Assembly (NCBI GenBank): GCA_017421975.1
Contig: JAFOHE010000354.1
Span: forward strand, 1 to 32,506
Direction: 5' to 3'
Source of the DNA: Pseudomonadota bacterium
GTDB lineage: Bacteria > Myxococcota_A > Bradymonadia > UBA4248
DNA: 32,506 nt
Both the position numbers and the translations under genes were made by a program. Shown here one piece after another: positions 16,745-25,821 of this stretch (position 1 is its first letter; the number at the start of each line of letters is the position of its first letter). The notes beneath the pieces were generated by a model. It saw nothing but the letters and a program-made list of their open reading frames with translations. It was not told the DNA's origin and made no database searches.

Positions 16745-16774
16745 TTTCTGCGAAATGAGATATACTTCTATAAT
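16745..16774 (+). promoter_or_regulatory. Candidate promoter of the secreted protein gene
   Basis: A perfect -10 TATAAT at 16769-16774, 76 bp before the ATG at 16850. The -35 (TTTCTG, 16745-16750, 18-base spacer) is weak. Confidence 0.45.
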
Positions 16775-16849
16775 TGTGTTTACTCGCCTGCAATCTTCTC
16801 AGGCTCGCTTCTCTGACGCATCACGCACGTTATCTTACGGAGTAATGCC

Positions 16850-17608
16850 ATGTCAATGCTACATAAAATGATAACAACGACCCTAACGCTCGCTCTCGGC
16901 ATGACAACCGTTTTGTCCCTCGCTTCCGCCGGCAGCATCGAAAATGGTAAATATACGAGCAATTTAGGCTACTCTTTCATGCCTCCTGACGGCTGGATCA
17001 AATATGATGCCTCGACATCCACTACGCTGCCTGGCATTCCCACAAATCTCAAAGAAATCAGTTTCAAACGTTTCGACACCGTCTTTTTCCAGCCTTCCAA
17101 AAATTATTCCGCCGACAATCTCGCTGCCGATACACAGCGCGTCGAGGAACGCAAAAAAGCAATCATCGCCGGTTCCCGTCCCGCACCCGGTACGTCGGAT
17201 GGGGATGCACTCGACAAATCTGAGGCCGATGCGCGAAAAGATGCCCTGCCGCAATCACCGGAATTTGCAGCAAGCATCGCCATCATGGTCGTGCAACACG
17301 CGCCATCCAACACCAATACCGATACGGCCAACATGTATGCCGAAAAATTCAAACAAGATATCGGTAGCTTCGTGGCTTCCAACGCCAACGTCGTCATCAA
17401 AAAATCCACATCCGATGAAATTCACGGCAAAAAAGCCCTGCTCTTCTCTATGGATGTGAAGAATGACAGCCGTGATCTCCACATTGATCAGACAGTCATC
17501 ACCAATCAAGATAAATCCATTGTCGTCACATGCATCAGCGATAACAATGAAACCATGCCAGATAAGAATTGGTGCATGAAAGCGACAAACTCCATCCACT
17601 TTAACTAG
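16850..17608 (+). CDS. Secreted protein of unknown function
   Basis: A 252-residue protein with a Sec signal peptide (hydrophobic core TTTLTLALGMTTVLSLASAG, cleavage likely after ASA). The mature start YTSNLGYSFMPPDGWIKYDAS resembles the opening strand of PsbP/DcrB-like domains, a tentative link only. A charged Ala/Asp/Lys region in the middle is followed by a second beta-alpha region with DQTVITNQDKSIVVTC near the end. Two Cys near the C-terminus may form a disulphide. The ATG is preceded by GGAG. It is placed between rpsT and the peptidase gene and appears monocistronic. Confidence 0.78.
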   Translation: MSMLHKMITTTLTLALGMTTVLSLASAGSIENGKYTSNLGYSFMPPDGWIKYDASTSTTLPGIPTNLKEISFKRFDTVFFQPSKNYSADNLAADTQRVEERKKAIIAGSRPAPGTSDGDALDKSEADARKDALPQSPEFAASIAIMVVQHAPSNTNTDTANMYAEKFKQDIGSFVASNANVVIKKSTSDEIHGKKALLFSMDVKNDSRDLHIDQTVITNQDKSIVVTCISDNNETMPDKNWCMKATNSIHFN

Positions 17609-17948
17609 TTTTCGGCACGCCATACGAGGTAAAATTCAAACGACCAACGCACTGACACGCGTCGGCTTGCGTTCATCAGCAAGAATGGCACAAACCGCCA
17701 AATCGCACGCGGCTTGTGCCCGTCTTATCCTGCTTCCTCGCACACACATGTCCTAACTATCGTAAGGGCGAGGCTTTGACCCGCCACAAAATGGACTTGA
17801 TCACGCCGTTCCCATATATCTTCCCCAATAGAGAGGACAGATGGAACGACGATGGATATGGTGTGGGGCACTGCTTTCCACTGACATGGCTAAAACACAG
17901 CATTGTCACTTCTCTCTAATGGTATCCCATCGAATGGCTTCTATCCTT
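17609..17948. other. Intergenic region with one hairpin
   Basis: No gene is supported. A hairpin at 17687-17720 has outer arms GGCACAA/TTGTGCC, an A-C mismatch and inner arms CCGC/GCGG. It lacks the unpaired G and TAT/ATA marks of the nested-palindrome family. The frame upstream of the peptidase start (from 17841) has no ribosome site and is not included in that gene. Confidence 0.5.
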
Positions 17949-20105
17949 ATGAAAAAACACATCCTTTTGCTCTCTCTCTTTTTACTCTTGGCCGGATGCA
18001 GTACAGCGCCAACATCTAACATTAACACACCTACGACGATGAACGAACAAACCTTAGCGCCACATCCCGACAATCACCGCGGCACAGATGCCGATGTCCT
18101 TTGGGGCACAACGGTTCCAGATCCTTACCGTTGGCTCGAAGATGCCACTTCACCAGAAGTACAAAACTGGGTACAGGCTCAGGACAGCCGTGCACGTGCT
18201 TATCTGTCCAAGCTCCCCATGCGCGATCAATTTGCCAAACGGCTGGCAGAGTTGCTCTATGTACCGACGATTTCCACGCCAACAGCACGCGGTGAAAAGC
18301 TCTTCTACTTCGCCAAAAACGCCAATCAGGAAAAGAGCGTCTTCTATGTCCGCGATGTCAATGATAGCGAAGACAAAGCCGTCGTCCTCATCGATCCCAA
18401 TACGCTTTCCAAAGATGGCTCCATTTCCCTGGGCGATGTCCATATCTCCCCGGATGGCAAAAAATTCGCCTATAAACTCAAAAAAAATGGTGCCGATCAG
18501 GCAACGCTCTATATTCGAGATATGGAAACTCAGAAGGATCTACCCGATGTCATTGAAAACGCGCGTTATGCAGATCCGGAATGGCTGCCGGACGGAAGCG
18601 GCTTCTATTACACGTATTTTCCGACGGATGCTGAAATTCCCGTCGATATGCGCCCGGGCATGACGGATATCCGTTTTCACAAACTGGGTACACCTGCCGA
18701 AGAAGATGCCGTCATCATTGAACCGCTCAAAGATCCGACAAAATTCCATTCGGTTGAACTTTCCGAGGATGGACAGTGGCTCGTCTACATCATCCAAGAT
18801 GGCTGGAACGGCACGATTATGTCCGTCAAACGCACGGCGGATAAGGATTGGAAATCGTTTGAAGCGCAAAAAAATGTCAGCTATTTCCCCATCATCCACC
18901 AGAATAAGGTCTATCTTCACACCAATGAGGGTGCTGCCAAATTCAAACTCGTTCGAATCGATTTGACGGATCCCTCCGCCACACTCGATCGAGACCGCTG
19001 GGAAACCATCATTCCGGAAGAAGATAATGCCATTCTCGAAGGCGCCCGCATCGTCCGCGACAAAATATTCGTCACCAAAATCCGCGATGTCGTCAGCGAA
19101 CTCTCAGTCTATGATCTCGACGGAAAGTTCCTGAAAACGCTCGAACTCCCCGAAAAGGGCTCCATTTCTGCGCTTAAAGGCCGTCCCTCAAGCGATGCCG
19201 TCTATTTTGCTTTTACCTCGTACAAAACGCCGCAGAAAATCTTCCGCGTCGATGCCGATACCCTCGAAATGACGCCGTGGGCTGATGTCAAAACTGCGGC
19301 TAATACAAACGATGTCATTACAGAACAACGCTTTGCCACGAGCAAAGATGGCACAAAAGTCCCCATGTTCATTCTGCGGAACAAAAATACGCCCCTCGAC
19401 GGCTCAGCCAAAACGATCGTCTATGGATACGGCGGTTTCAACTACGCCGTCACACCTGCTTTCAACGCCAGCGTCTACGCATGGATCGAGCAAGGTGGCA
19501 TCTACGTTTGGTCAAACCTCCGCGGTGGAAGCGAATACGGAGAATCGTGGCACCAGGACGGCATGCGACTCAAAAAACAAAATGTCTTTGACGATTATTT
19601 TGCCGTTGCCGAATACCTGATCGAAAACAAATACACCTCGAACAAACATATTGCCGCTTACGGCGGTTCCAACGGCGGTCTCCTCGTCGGTGCAGCCATG
19701 ACACAACGCCCCGATCTGTATGGCGCAATCACGTGCGCCGTCCCGCTGCTCGATATGGTCCGCTACCATCTGTTCGGTTCCGGACGCACGTGGATCAGCG
19801 AGTATTCTTCCGTCGACGAAAGCGAAGAAGATTTCAGAAACATCCTCGCCTACTCGCCTTATGCTCATGTTAAACCTGGAACAAAATATCCGCCGATCCT
19901 GTTTTTGGGTGCAGACAACGATGACCGCGTCGATCCCATGCATGCCCGCAAAATGACAGCCGCCATTCAGGATGCCAATGCAGGCAATACGCCCATTCTT
20001 CTTCGCATCGAAAAGAATGCCGGACACGGTGGTGCCGGACTCATCAGCAGTTTTGTCGAAAAAATGGCCGATACCTACGCCTTCTTCTTCGAGGCGCTTA
20101 AGTAA
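17949..20105 (+). CDS. Prolyl oligopeptidase, lipoprotein form
   Basis: A 718-residue S9A serine peptidase that cleaves short peptides after proline. The signal peptide ends LAGC (Cys17), so this form is lipid-anchored. Residues ~40-110 hold the N-terminal [20 protein letters not shown] motif, a seven-blade propeller covers ~115-450, and the alpha/beta-hydrolase domain follows with [14 protein letters not shown]-type sequence (here SNLRGG). Catalytic residues are Ser574 in GGSNGG, an Asp in NDDRVDP (658 or 659) and His693 in NAGHGG. The ATG at 17949 directly precedes the signal peptide; a longer frame from 17841 adds 36 residues without signal character. The ribosome site is weak. Export suggests a role in extracytoplasmic peptide use. 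Confidence 0.95.
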   Translation: MKKHILLLSLFLLLAGCSTAPTSNINTPTTMNEQTLAPHPDNHRGTDADVLWGTTVPDPYRWLEDATSPEVQNWVQAQDSRARAYLSKLPMRDQFAKRLAELLYVPTISTPTARGEKLFYFAKNANQEKSVFYVRDVNDSEDKAVVLIDPNTLSKDGSISLGDVHISPDGKKFAYKLKKNGADQATLYIRDMETQKDLPDVIENARYADPEWLPDGSGFYYTYFPTDAEIPVDMRPGMTDIRFHKLGTPAEEDAVIIEPLKDPTKFHSVELSEDGQWLVYIIQDGWNGTIMSVKRTADKDWKSFEAQKNVSYFPIIHQNKVYLHTNEGAAKFKLVRIDLTDPSATLDRDRWETIIPEEDNAILEGARIVRDKIFVTKIRDVVSELSVYDLDGKFLKTLELPEKGSISALKGRPSSDAVYFAFTSYKTPQKIFRVDADTLEMTPWADVKTAANTNDVITEQRFATSKDGTKVPMFILRNKNTPLDGSAKTIVYGYGGFNYAVTPAFNASVYAWIEQGGIYVWSNLRGGSEYGESWHQDGMRLKKQNVFDDYFAVAEYLIENKYTSNKHIAAYGGSNGGLLVGAAMTQRPDLYGAITCAVPLLDMVRYHLFGSGRTWISEYSSVDESEEDFRNILAYSPYAHVKPGTKYPPILFLGADNDDRVDPMHARKMTAAIQDANAGNTPILLRIEKNAGHGGAGLISSFVEKMADTYAFFFEALK

Positions 20106-20145
20106 ACGCCGGATTTTTTAACCCACTCCGAAGACTTACATCCGA

Positions 20146-20264
20146 GGGGGCGTTGCGGGGGGGTTTCCCCCGCACGGGGGGTAGCGGCGTATGCCCGTTG
20201 TGTTGGGAACGCACCATCTGTCTTTCTACGCAACGGGCATAGCCGCGCAGGGGGGTTCCCCCCC
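20146..20264 (+). repeat. Hairpin D with G/C-rich flanking hairpins
   Basis: H11 20184-20246: outer GCGGC/GCCGC, unpaired G20189, 11-bp inner stem TATGCCCGTTG/CAACGGGCATA, 30-base loop. A G-run/C-run hairpin lies before it (20154-20174) and another after it (20250-20264). The outer arms, including GGGGGTAGCGGC upstream and GCCGCGCAGGGGG downstream, match those of hairpin E read on the other strand, but the inner stems differ. The segment GGCGTTGC followed by a G-run at about 20149-20163 resembles the outer end of the window-terminal inverted repeat. Confidence 0.85.
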
Positions 20265-20303
20265 ACAAAACCCATCGTCGATTTTTTGCCACGAAGACGC
20301 ATC

Positions 20304-21956
20304 ATGTTCCGATTTATCCGACTTCTTCAGATGCTTGGCATCGCCACACTCCTCCTGCTTCACAATCCGTCCGAAAGCAGCGCCAAACCGCATGCTGATT
20401 CGACGACGTCGAGTGCGAAGGCAAAACCCGACAAAAAAAAGAAGTCCAAAGCACACAACGATACGCCGGCACTCAGTCCGGAAGCGCGGCAAAAAAAGCT
20501 CGTCGAAGCCAGCCGCGCCTGTATCGAAGCCAACCAAAGGCAGCTGTACGCAAGCGCACGCGCCTATTGTGAAGAAGCGTTATCCCTGACAGACGAAGGT
20601 TCGGAGGCCTTCATCCATCTGGCTCTGGCATGCATTTTCCTCTACAACAAGACAGATGAACCGCAAAAGGCACTCGTTCTGCTCGACAAACTCATCGCAT
20701 CCAACAAAGATGAGCGCGTGGCCTATAACCTCTGCTTTGACCGTGGCATGACGCTCATTCGTCTCCATCGGTACGAAGATGCCCTTCAGACGCTCAATGC
20801 CTGCCCGCCGGACGAGGCGGATCAAGGCAAACACGACGGTGCCATTGCAGAACTCTACATGATGATGGGCGATGCCGAAAAAGCCGCCGCCGCTTATGAC
20901 GAAGCCCTCGCCTACGATAATAAAAATAGCTTTGCCTGGTTCGGTGCCATGGCCGCCCGAATGCGTGCCGGGCGTTCTGCTGATGCGAAAAAGGCCTTCC
21001 TCAACGGGGTTGCCGTCGATCCGACACTCGCCTTTTTCGACGTCTCCTTTTTCGAACCCGAAGGCGAGACGTATTTTCACCGTGCGCTTCTCATGCTCTT
21101 TTCGCAACGCCACGCAGATGCCATCCACGACCTCGAAGAAAATCTCAAATACGAACGACGACAGCCTTACCGCGATATCGCCCAAGCCCTGCTCGATATG
21201 CTTCGCTCTCCCGATACGCACGATCCACGCCTGGCCACATGGCCCGTCCTGCTCAATAAAGTCACTGCCGTCGCCATCAACAAAGACGCACATTACCTGG
21301 CGTATGCCGATCAAAATACGGCCACCGTCTGGCTTTTTGACACCGATGCCGGACAACTCTCATGTCGCATCACAAACATCTCAAACGTCAAAAGCATGGC
21401 CTTTGATGATCAGGACACGCTTCACATTCTGACGCGCACGCACCGCTATGCCCTCTCGCCCAACTCTACCGACTACTACCTCTACGCAAACAGTCCGGCA
21501 ACCGTCGCATGGAACACGCTCTCCGACAACGGAAAATATATCATTGGCATAAACGGCCTTGATCAGCTCGTCAAGGCGCCATTTCTCGCACCTGACCACT
21601 TTGAAACCATCGCCAAAATTCCCACGGAAACGCAAAATGTCCTCCTTTCCGACGACGCCAAAACGGCCTTTCTCGAAACAAAACGCATCAACATTCTGAC
21701 CGATATCGAAAATGACCGCATCGTCTCTACACCCGCGGCCACAAAATTCATCCTCGGCATGGCGACGAGCCAAAACCGCTTTGCCATCGCACTCACGCAC
21801 GGTATCTATATTTTCGATGCGGAAAATCACCCAATCGCCCGCCTCGAACCACATCCCAACGAACCCTTCTCTGTCATGGCCTTCGATCCGACGGGCCGTT
21901 ATCTGCTCACGCTCAACGGCACCATTGCCGAAGTCTGGGACACACATATTTTCTGA
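20304..21956 (+). CDS. TPR and beta-propeller-like exported protein
   Basis: A 550-residue protein with a signal sequence or anchor (LLQMLGIATLLLL), then a Lys/Ser-rich linker. Residues ~65-290 contain several TPR helix pairs (for example the AYDEALAYDNKNSFAWFGA unit). Residues ~310-550 look like WD40/beta-propeller blades (AINKDAHYLAYADQNTATVWLFDT; FDPTGRYLLTLNGTIAEVWDT). No enzyme motif is present; a scaffold role is likely. The ATG at 20304 is preferred over an upstream ATG at 20286 because it gives a better signal peptide. Hairpins D and E flank the gene in opposite orientation. Confidence 0.83.
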   Translation: MFRFIRLLQMLGIATLLLLHNPSESSAKPHADSTTSSAKAKPDKKKKSKAHNDTPALSPEARQKKLVEASRACIEANQRQLYASARAYCEEALSLTDEGSEAFIHLALACIFLYNKTDEPQKALVLLDKLIASNKDERVAYNLCFDRGMTLIRLHRYEDALQTLNACPPDEADQGKHDGAIAELYMMMGDAEKAAAAYDEALAYDNKNSFAWFGAMAARMRAGRSADAKKAFLNGVAVDPTLAFFDVSFFEPEGETYFHRALLMLFSQRHADAIHDLEENLKYERRQPYRDIAQALLDMLRSPDTHDPRLATWPVLLNKVTAVAINKDAHYLAYADQNTATVWLFDTDAGQLSCRITNISNVKSMAFDDQDTLHILTRTHRYALSPNSTDYYLYANSPATVAWNTLSDNGKYIIGINGLDQLVKAPFLAPDHFETIAKIPTETQNVLLSDDAKTAFLETKRINILTDIENDRIVSTPAATKFILGMATSQNRFAIALTHGIYIFDAENHPIARLEPHPNEPFSVMAFDPTGRYLLTLNGTIAEVWDTHIF

Positions 21957-21960
21957 TGGT

Positions 21961-22036
21961 GGGGGAAGTCTCCCCCTACGCGGCTATTTTTCTGTAGGAA
22001 CGTTTCATGAAACGTCCCTACAGAAAAATACGCCGC
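21961..22036 (-). repeat. Hairpin E with flanking G/C hairpin
   Basis: H12 21980-22036: outer GCGGC/GCCGC, unpaired C22031, 14-bp inner stem (21985-21998/22017-22030), and a loop that is itself a 16-base perfect palindrome (22000-22015). A small hairpin GGGGGA/TCCCCC stands at 21961-21976. On the minus strand the outer arms equal those of hairpin D. It lies between two plus-strand genes but in minus orientation, so its direction does not follow transcription. Confidence 0.87.
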
Positions 22037-22181
22037 TACCCCCTCGTTCTCCGTCATGGATCACGCGTATAAACGCGCGTATTCTTTCAATTCGTTCTAT
22101 CTATGCTTCATTTATGACTCAGGCATCCCATGCGGGTTCTTCACCACACACGCGCCTGAATAACTTTGGATTTTGGAAACC

Positions 22182-23408
22182 ATGAAAACATTACGCTTTA
22201 TGATGTTATTGGCCGTCATCGTTTTGAGCGGCTGTCAGACAAAGGAAGACCGAAATTCCGCTTTATCCGATTCCCCTGAAGTGCCCACTGTTGCCGTGGA
22301 TCAACAGTCTACCCAAGACACAGAGCAACACGACAATGCACTCGATCCATCAAAGCTCATTCCAGTACAAAATGCAGGCGGCGACGTCGTTGCAGGCACA
22401 CGGACAACGCGTTCAACCGCACAAAAGGATCACATCCGGCGAACGCAAGACGAACAAAATACCATCGATATCTTCAGTAACAGTGCGCCAGCCACCGTCT
22501 TCGTCATCCAAAATCAGCTCAAACGCGACTTTTGGTCGGCGCGGGCAACCGAAGTTCCAGCCGGTTCCGGTTCCGGCTTTATCTGGGACAACAAGGGCCA
22601 CATTGTCACAAATTATCACGTCGTTCAAGGCGGATCGAGCTTCTCCGTCACGCTCTATAACCAAAAAAAGTATTCGGCTGAAATCGTCGGTGTCGAACCC
22701 AAAAAAGACATCGCCGTCCTCAAAATCAACGCCCCTGCACAGGAATTGACGCCCATTCAGGTACCGCGTGATGATTATCAGCTCCAGGTCGGGCAAAAAA
22801 CGATCGCAATCGGCAACCCCTTTGGCTTGGATCATACGCTGACAACAGGCATTATATCCGCCATCGGAAGAGAAATGGCCGGCATCGGCGGCGTCACCAT
22901 ACGCGATATGATTCAGACGGATGCGGCCATCAATATGGGCAATTCGGGCGGTCCTCTACTCGATTCCGAAGGTCAGCTCATCGGCATGAACACCATGATT
23001 TACTCCCCTTCGGGCTCCTCCGCAGGCATCGGTTTCGCCGTGCCCTACACGGCCATCAAACGCGTCGTGCCGCAAATTATCCGAACGGGAAAAGCCGAAC
23101 AAGTCGGTCTGGGCATTTCCATCGTCTCGGACGACATCGCCAAGCGAAACAAAATTAAAGGCGTCATCATTATGAGCGTCTCCCCCGGTTCTCCTGCTGA
23201 AAAAGCCGGACTCCTCGGCATTTCAGAAACGAACTCCGGTATCTTTATCAACGATATTATCGTCGGTATTGATGAACACCCTGTGACAAATTATGACTCT
23301 CTCTACAATGCTCTCGACGCACATAAACCAGGCGATGTCGTCCAAGTCAAGATCCTTCGCAAAGGTGAACCCAAAACTGTCCCCGTAAAATTGACGGTCT
23401 TAAAATAA
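22182..23408 (+). CDS. HtrA/DegP-like trypsin-fold serine protease, lipoprotein
   Basis: A 408-residue envelope protease with a lipoprotein signal ending LSGC (Cys18). A ~75-residue linker leads to the trypsin-like domain. The triad is His146 (TNYHVV), Asp176 (KKDIAV) and Ser255 (MGNSGGPLL), with the usual GSGSGFIW start and AIGNPFGL motif. One PDZ domain follows (about 310-405), with GVIIMSVSPGSPAEKAGL. It resembles DegS/HtrA in having a single PDZ, but is lipid-anchored instead of having a transmembrane helix. It probably degrades or senses misfolded envelope proteins. ATG at 22182 is chosen; a TTG 9 bp upstream is in frame. It is followed after 4 bp by rsmE, probably in one transcript. Confidence 0.93.
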   Translation: MKTLRFMMLLAVIVLSGCQTKEDRNSALSDSPEVPTVAVDQQSTQDTEQHDNALDPSKLIPVQNAGGDVVAGTRTTRSTAQKDHIRRTQDEQNTIDIFSNSAPATVFVIQNQLKRDFWSARATEVPAGSGSGFIWDNKGHIVTNYHVVQGGSSFSVTLYNQKKYSAEIVGVEPKKDIAVLKINAPAQELTPIQVPRDDYQLQVGQKTIAIGNPFGLDHTLTTGIISAIGREMAGIGGVTIRDMIQTDAAINMGNSGGPLLDSEGQLIGMNTMIYSPSGSSAGIGFAVPYTAIKRVVPQIIRTGKAEQVGLGISIVSDDIAKRNKIKGVIIMSVSPGSPAEKAGLLGISETNSGIFINDIIVGIDEHPVTNYDSLYNALDAHKPGDVVQVKILRKGEPKTVPVKLTVLK

Positions 23409-23412
23409 TTTT

Positions 23413-24123
23413 ATGAAACGCTTTATCACACAGATTACCGACCTCTCTCTTTGGCAACCGAACGGCGAATTCCCTGTACCACAGGACGTCGCACATCACG
23501 TCTTTCACGTCATGCGCATGAATGTCGGCGATACGCTCGAGTTCATGGATTCAGCAGGGAATCTCGTTTCTGCCAAAATAACGCGTGATGAAAACGTCGT
23601 CTGCATGACACGCACGACTGTGCAACGTGAGGCCAATGCCATCGATGTTTCCCTGGGCGTCGCCCTATTCAAATGGCCCCGCTTCGAATGGATGCTCGAA
23701 AAAGTTGCCGAAGTCGGTGTCACAAGCATTACGCCGCTTTGCTGTGAAAGAAGCGTCATTAAAATTCAGGATTGGACACATAAATCGGATCGGCTTCAAA
23801 AAATCATTGCCGAAGCCGCCAGACAATCCCTCAATCCCCAACCACCACACCTTGAAACGCCAAAAACTGTGCGCGAATTTGTCGCAAATACCGACAAACA
23901 ACGCACATTCTTTGCCCACATCGGCAATTATCCACGACCTTCGCAAATCATCCCCAACCTCAAAGGTGAAATCCGCTTCCTCATCGGCCCTGAAGGCGGC
24001 TTTTCTCCCACTGAGACTGACTTTCTCCTTGAACACGCTTCCCCCATCTCACTCGGCCACAACATCCTCAGAGCAGAAACTGCCGCCATCGCTTGTGCAA
24101 TGACGCATTTACTTTGTTCGTAA
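23413..24123 (+). CDS. rsmE: 16S rRNA (uracil1498-N3)-methyltransferase RsmE
   Basis: A 236-residue SPOUT-fold enzyme that methylates N3 of U1498 of 16S rRNA with S-adenosylmethionine. The N-terminal PUA-like part has HHVFHVMRMNVGD; the C-terminal knot carries FLIGPEGGFSPTETDFL and LGHNILRAETAAI, both family hallmarks. Full length. It begins 4 bp after the HtrA-like gene. Confidence 0.95.
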   Translation: MKRFITQITDLSLWQPNGEFPVPQDVAHHVFHVMRMNVGDTLEFMDSAGNLVSAKITRDENVVCMTRTTVQREANAIDVSLGVALFKWPRFEWMLEKVAEVGVTSITPLCCERSVIKIQDWTHKSDRLQKIIAEAARQSLNPQPPHLETPKTVREFVANTDKQRTFFAHIGNYPRPSQIIPNLKGEIRFLIGPEGGFSPTETDFLLEHASPISLGHNILRAETAAIACAMTHLLCS

Positions 24124-24197
24124 ATTTTTACCATAAAACTGGCATGATTTTCGTTAATGCTCTATGAAGGCCAAACGTCTCTTTGAGGATGAACGCT

Positions 24198-24821
24198 ATG
24201 CGACGATTTTCAACAAGATTATTGAACTTTATGACACTTCTCATGTTCACCAGCTGCGGTTGGGGACACGAAGCTTTTTGCGAACCGCACGAAGTGTCAT
24301 CGCCGGATCTCAAAAAGATCAAGGTAAAGCAGAACCGCGCACCAGGACGGCTCATCATCTACGCAAACTATGCCACGCATAAAATTTTGCTCGATGAAGA
24401 AGAAGTACCGGCTTACCTGAGTGACATTGGCGTCGAAGTCAGCTCAAACGTCATTCATAAGATCAAAGTTACTGCCGATTCTACGGAACGTCTCTATCAA
24501 GTCAGCGTCGATCCTGGACAAACGATGGTTCTCTACGTTGACCTCGGCTCCAAAAAGGCCGTGAAAAAAGACGATACTTCAAAGAAGAAAAAAAATGACG
24601 ACGGCACAAAGGGGTTCGTCACCATTACGGCTGAATCGGATGCTCAAGTCTATGTCGATGGCAAACTTGTTTCCGCAAAAGCCCCCGTCAAAAAGCACGA
24701 GGTTTCCACGGGCTCCCATACCGTTCGCGTATATTTCCTCGATACGAAAAAGTTTTCAAAATCACGCGAAGTTTACGTCGGCAAAAATGCCACGATGAGC
24801 GTCCACTTTACAAAAGATTAA
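24198..24821 (+). CDS. PEGA-domain envelope protein
   Basis: A 207-residue protein with an N-terminal signal (LLNFMTLLMFTSC); Cys at the end of that segment may be lipidated, though the lipobox FTSC is not ideal. Two PEGA-like beta domains can be seen, one at about 45-110 (GRLIIYANYATHKILLDEE) and a clearer one at about 135-205 (GFVTITAESDAQVYVDGKL, then GSHTVRVYFLD). A Lys/Asp-rich linker separates them. PEGA domains are surface beta-sandwiches of uncertain binding role. ATG 24198 is chosen because GAGG at 24184-24187 fits; frames from 24183 or 24189 are alternatives. It converges with the Cys-rich lipoprotein gene across a shared terminator. Confidence 0.82.
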   Translation: MRRFSTRLLNFMTLLMFTSCGWGHEAFCEPHEVSSPDLKKIKVKQNRAPGRLIIYANYATHKILLDEEEVPAYLSDIGVEVSSNVIHKIKVTADSTERLYQVSVDPGQTMVLYVDLGSKKAVKKDDTSKKKKNDDGTKGFVTITAESDAQVYVDGKLVSAKAPVKKHEVSTGSHTVRVYFLDTKKFSKSREVYVGKNATMSVHFTKD

Positions 24822-24883
24822 ACAACCTCACTGAACAGATCAGATGGCGTTCAAATCGCCGGTTCAGCCCGAATAAAGACCAG

Positions 24884-24919
24884 AAACAAAAAAGGCTCGC
24901 TGATGCGAGCCTTTTTTGT
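24884..24919. terminator. Bidirectional intrinsic terminator
   Basis: A stem AAAAGGCTCGC/GCGAGCCTTTT with a TGAT loop, A-rich on one side and T-rich on the other. It sits between convergent genes ending at 24821 (+) and 24938 (-) and can serve both. Confidence 0.93.
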
Positions 24920-24937
24920 TTGATATCGATCAAACGA

Positions 24938-25507
24938 TTATTCTGCCACCGAAGGCGTCGTTGTACTCGTGTTGTTGTTCGTACCGGTACCGGGCGTCAC
25001 AGACGTTACCACTTGGTCAGGCGGACGCACGCAATAAAAGGCCGATGTTCCCTTCGTCCATTCAGCACAAATAGCTCCTTCTTCAGCACCGTCACATTCT
25101 TGGGGATGATCTTTACCTATGCAATCTTTGCCAGGAGGACAAGATACATCCTGCGTTCCGCATTTCACGACTTCTACACCATCGACCTTTTCGCGCGTCG
25201 GTTCTTCATAACCAGTGATTTTGCCTTGCGCATCCTTAATAGGAAGATTGTAGCACAATGTCGGGACACAACGACGCGTACAATAAGGACCATCGTTGTT
25301 ATAAACACCGCAAAGGAGAGAATCACAGTCAAAAATGTGTTCAATAACACATGTGGCAGCCTGATCCTGGGTTGCACTGCAGGCGGCGCGTGCTTTGGGC
25401 GTATTAGGAATCGAGCAAACGCCGTATTCTTCCGGTGAACATGCTGCCAATCCCAAAGCGAGACCGACCATGAGAGCGATTGAACCAAATAATTTGAGAT
25501 GAGACAT
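24938..25507 (-). CDS. Cysteine-rich lipoprotein
   Basis: A 189-residue lipoprotein with signal peptide ending LAAC (Cys23 from the ATG at 25507). The mature protein has many Cys residues (CSIP, CSAT, CVIEHIFDCDSLLC, CTRRCVPTLC, CPPGKDC), which suggests several disulphides and an exported, stable fold. The last ~25 residues are Thr/Asn/Pro-rich. I do not recognise a family; small Cys-rich lipoproteins are common in Myxococcota. The ATG at 25507 has GGAG upstream; an earlier in-frame start at 25537 adds 10 residues before the signal. A strong promoter is 87 bp upstream. Confidence 0.82.
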   Translation of the reverse strand: MSHLKLFGSIALMVGLALGLAACSPEEYGVCSIPNTPKARAACSATQDQAATCVIEHIFDCDSLLCGVYNNDGPYCTRRCVPTLCYNLPIKDAQGKITGYEEPTREKVDGVEVVKCGTQDVSCPPGKDCIGKDHPQECDGAEEGAICAEWTKGTSAFYCVRPPDQVVTSVTPGTGTNNNTSTTTPSVAE

Positions 25508-25821
25508 TCTCGCAACTCCACGATTATTGAGAGTCAATAAGCATGCGGATAATCATGGCAGCTAAGTGTGCCAATACCACAAAAAGCTCTGTCTATATAA
25601 AAGATACGTCGCACAAAGTCAATCACTACTCTAAGTTTGACAAGTACGACAAAATGAATGCTACGGATGACTGTTATCTTCCTGACGCTTCAAGGCCATA
25701 AAAGCAAAACACACGCGTTTCACGCATCGGCACTTACTGACGTCAGGACACTTCTCACACAATCATGACCACTGCCTTGATAAAAACGTGAAACGAAATT
25801 TGCCGTTCGGATTTGTAGAGA
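25508..25821. other. Intergenic region with promoter of the Cys-rich lipoprotein
   Basis: This 314 bp gap carries the promoter at 25594-25622 and a 9-base inverted repeat CGTTTCACG (about 25718) / CGTGAAACG (about 25785). No gene or RNA is recognised in the rest. Confidence 0.5.
25594..25622 (-). promoter_or_regulatory. Promoter of the Cys-rich lipoprotein gene
   Basis: On the minus strand: -35 TTGACT (25622-25617), 17-base spacer, -10 TATATA (25599-25594). The leader would be about 80 nt. Confidence 0.7.

Noticed and set aside
17687-17720. Hairpin at 17687-17720 as a family member
   Set aside because: It has an A-C mismatch instead of one unpaired G and lacks the TAT/ATA boundary.
17841-17948. 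36-residue N-terminal extension of the prolyl oligopeptidase
   Set aside because: It would bury the lipoprotein signal and has no ribosome site.
8346-25813. Shared 14-mer AAATTTGCCGTTCG at about 8347 and 25799
   Set aside because: One copy is just upstream of a gene and the other just downstream of one, with no extended similarity; probably chance.
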